Assembly (NCBI GenBank): GCA_008828725.1
Contig: MEHQ01002865.1
Location: 50,381-114,380 of the forward strand
Direction of reading: 5' to 3'
DNA: 64,000 nucleotides
Source of the DNA: Saccharina japonica
Taxonomy: Eukaryota; Sar; Phaeophyceae; Laminariales; Laminariaceae
The notes beneath the pieces were generated by a model. The model did not search any database, was not told the DNA's origin, and saw only the letters and a list, made by a program, of their open reading frames with translations. Positions 63,285 to 64,000 of the stretch are shown here, in pieces. Numbering within the stretch: the stretch's first letter is position 1; every line of letters starts with the position of its first letter. Position numbers and translations under genes: made by a program.

Positions 63285-64000
63285 AAACGTAACACTCGGA
63301 TAACACTTATCTACGTTATGGGGCCTAACACAGGGACTTGGCAAAGTACTAACATAGTGCTAACACTGGAGGGGCCATCACGGTAACGCGGTAACACAGT
63401 GTTAACACTGGAGGGGCAATCATGGTAACGCGGTAACACAGTGTTAACTGAAAACCCACGAATATGCACACGCCTTAACGTTATGTTGCACCGTGATTCG
63501 TCCTTCAACTAACACTTTAACATAGTGTTAGGCTCTGACCCAACACGTACGTTATCACTCTAACATTCCAAGATCGATATCATCTGCAGATTTACTAACA
63601 CGATAACATAATGTTACTGTCCACGGAGCGTTAGACATGACACACTAACTAACATTGTGTTACCCCTCTAATGAGCGTTAACATTGTGTTACAAATAACA
63701 CACTAACATAACACTAACATAGTGTCCAGCACTACTAACACTACGTTATTCAGACCCCCAGTCTGATTGCCTTAAGGTCGGATAACGTAACATTTAACAT
63801 ACGTTAGATACGTTACAGTCTTAGCCGGCCGATACGTAACACTATGTTAGGGTGTTAACCTAAATGCCGAGGTCTGCCTAACATTATGTTACGGTGTTAC
63901 TGTCAGTAAAGATCTGATTGTAACATAATGTTACTGTGTTACGATAATAATCAATCCGGGCGTAACATTATGTTACTGAGTTACCGTGGGGGCCGGAGTC
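63285..64000. repeat. Field of TAACA/TGTTA palindromes
   Basis: About 14 palindromes of the type TAACATNATGTTA or TAACACNGTGTTA occur, plus many half-sites. Spacing is irregular, except for a ~50 bp unit repeated at 63350-63450 (TAACACTGGAGGGGC). It runs off the window end. Confidence 0.8.

Overview
The window is nuclear DNA of a eukaryote. GC-rich coding exons are separated by long introns with GT-AG (once GC-AG) borders, and most other sequence is microsatellite, minisatellite, MITE, SINE and LINE material. There is no bacterial-style operon, rRNA gene or convincing intact tRNA gene. The composition (GC-rich exons, 0.7-2.9 kb introns, GC/poly-C rich repeats) would fit a stramenopile such as a brown alga. 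That is a guess from style only; no marker gene is present.

Layout. 1-11.3 kb: 3' part of one multi-exon plus-strand gene. Seven exons join in phase to 797 residues plus stop: a charged coiled coil, a Gly-rich linker and a low-complexity tail. Its introns hold repeats. 11.3-28.4 kb: no convincing gene, apart from two weak exon candidates near 25.75 and 26.7 kb. It contains TTAA-flanked MITEs, two SINE families, a G-rich ~190 bp tandem array (18.5-20.2 kb), a ~32 bp minisatellite (23.6-25.3 kb) and a palindromic ~37 bp satellite (27.7-28.35 kb). 28.5-36.2 kb: a poly-C-tailed SINE, a 5'-truncated poly-C-tailed LINE directly behind it, and a longer LINE copy (endonuclease plus reverse transcriptase) with frameshifts and two in-frame stops. 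36.2-50 kb: MITE-dense, with nested foldback elements and an ~800 bp direct duplication (40.4-42.1 kb), the second palindromic satellite (39.2-39.6 kb) and many simple repeats. 50-56.5 kb: GC-rich, with decayed coding-like pieces, including a second reverse-transcriptase scrap at 51.8 kb. 56.5-64 kb: SINE copies, a hairpin element, a possible terminal exon at 61.1 kb, a second copy of a tRNA-headed hairpin element, and from 63.3 kb to the window end a dense field of TAACA/TGTTA palindromes.

Main themes. (1) A LINE and a SINE share a similar 3' end and both finish in poly-C instead of poly-A; they pile up behind one another at these tails. Sense-oriented poly-C tails lie just upstream of several splice acceptors and look as if they serve as polypyrimidine tracts. 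(2) Short TA-flanked motifs (TACCWGGTA, TACGTA, TACGAGTA) are heavily over-represented. Comparing sister copies of repeats inside this window shows them as clean insertions at TA dinucleotides, which looks like scars left by excision of TA-targeting transposons. No intact donor is visible. (3) Several MITE families can be placed by target site: a GGGCCC foldback family with TTA duplications (PIF/Harbinger-like), a TTAA-CCC family (piggyBac-like) and a TA family (Tc1/mariner-like).
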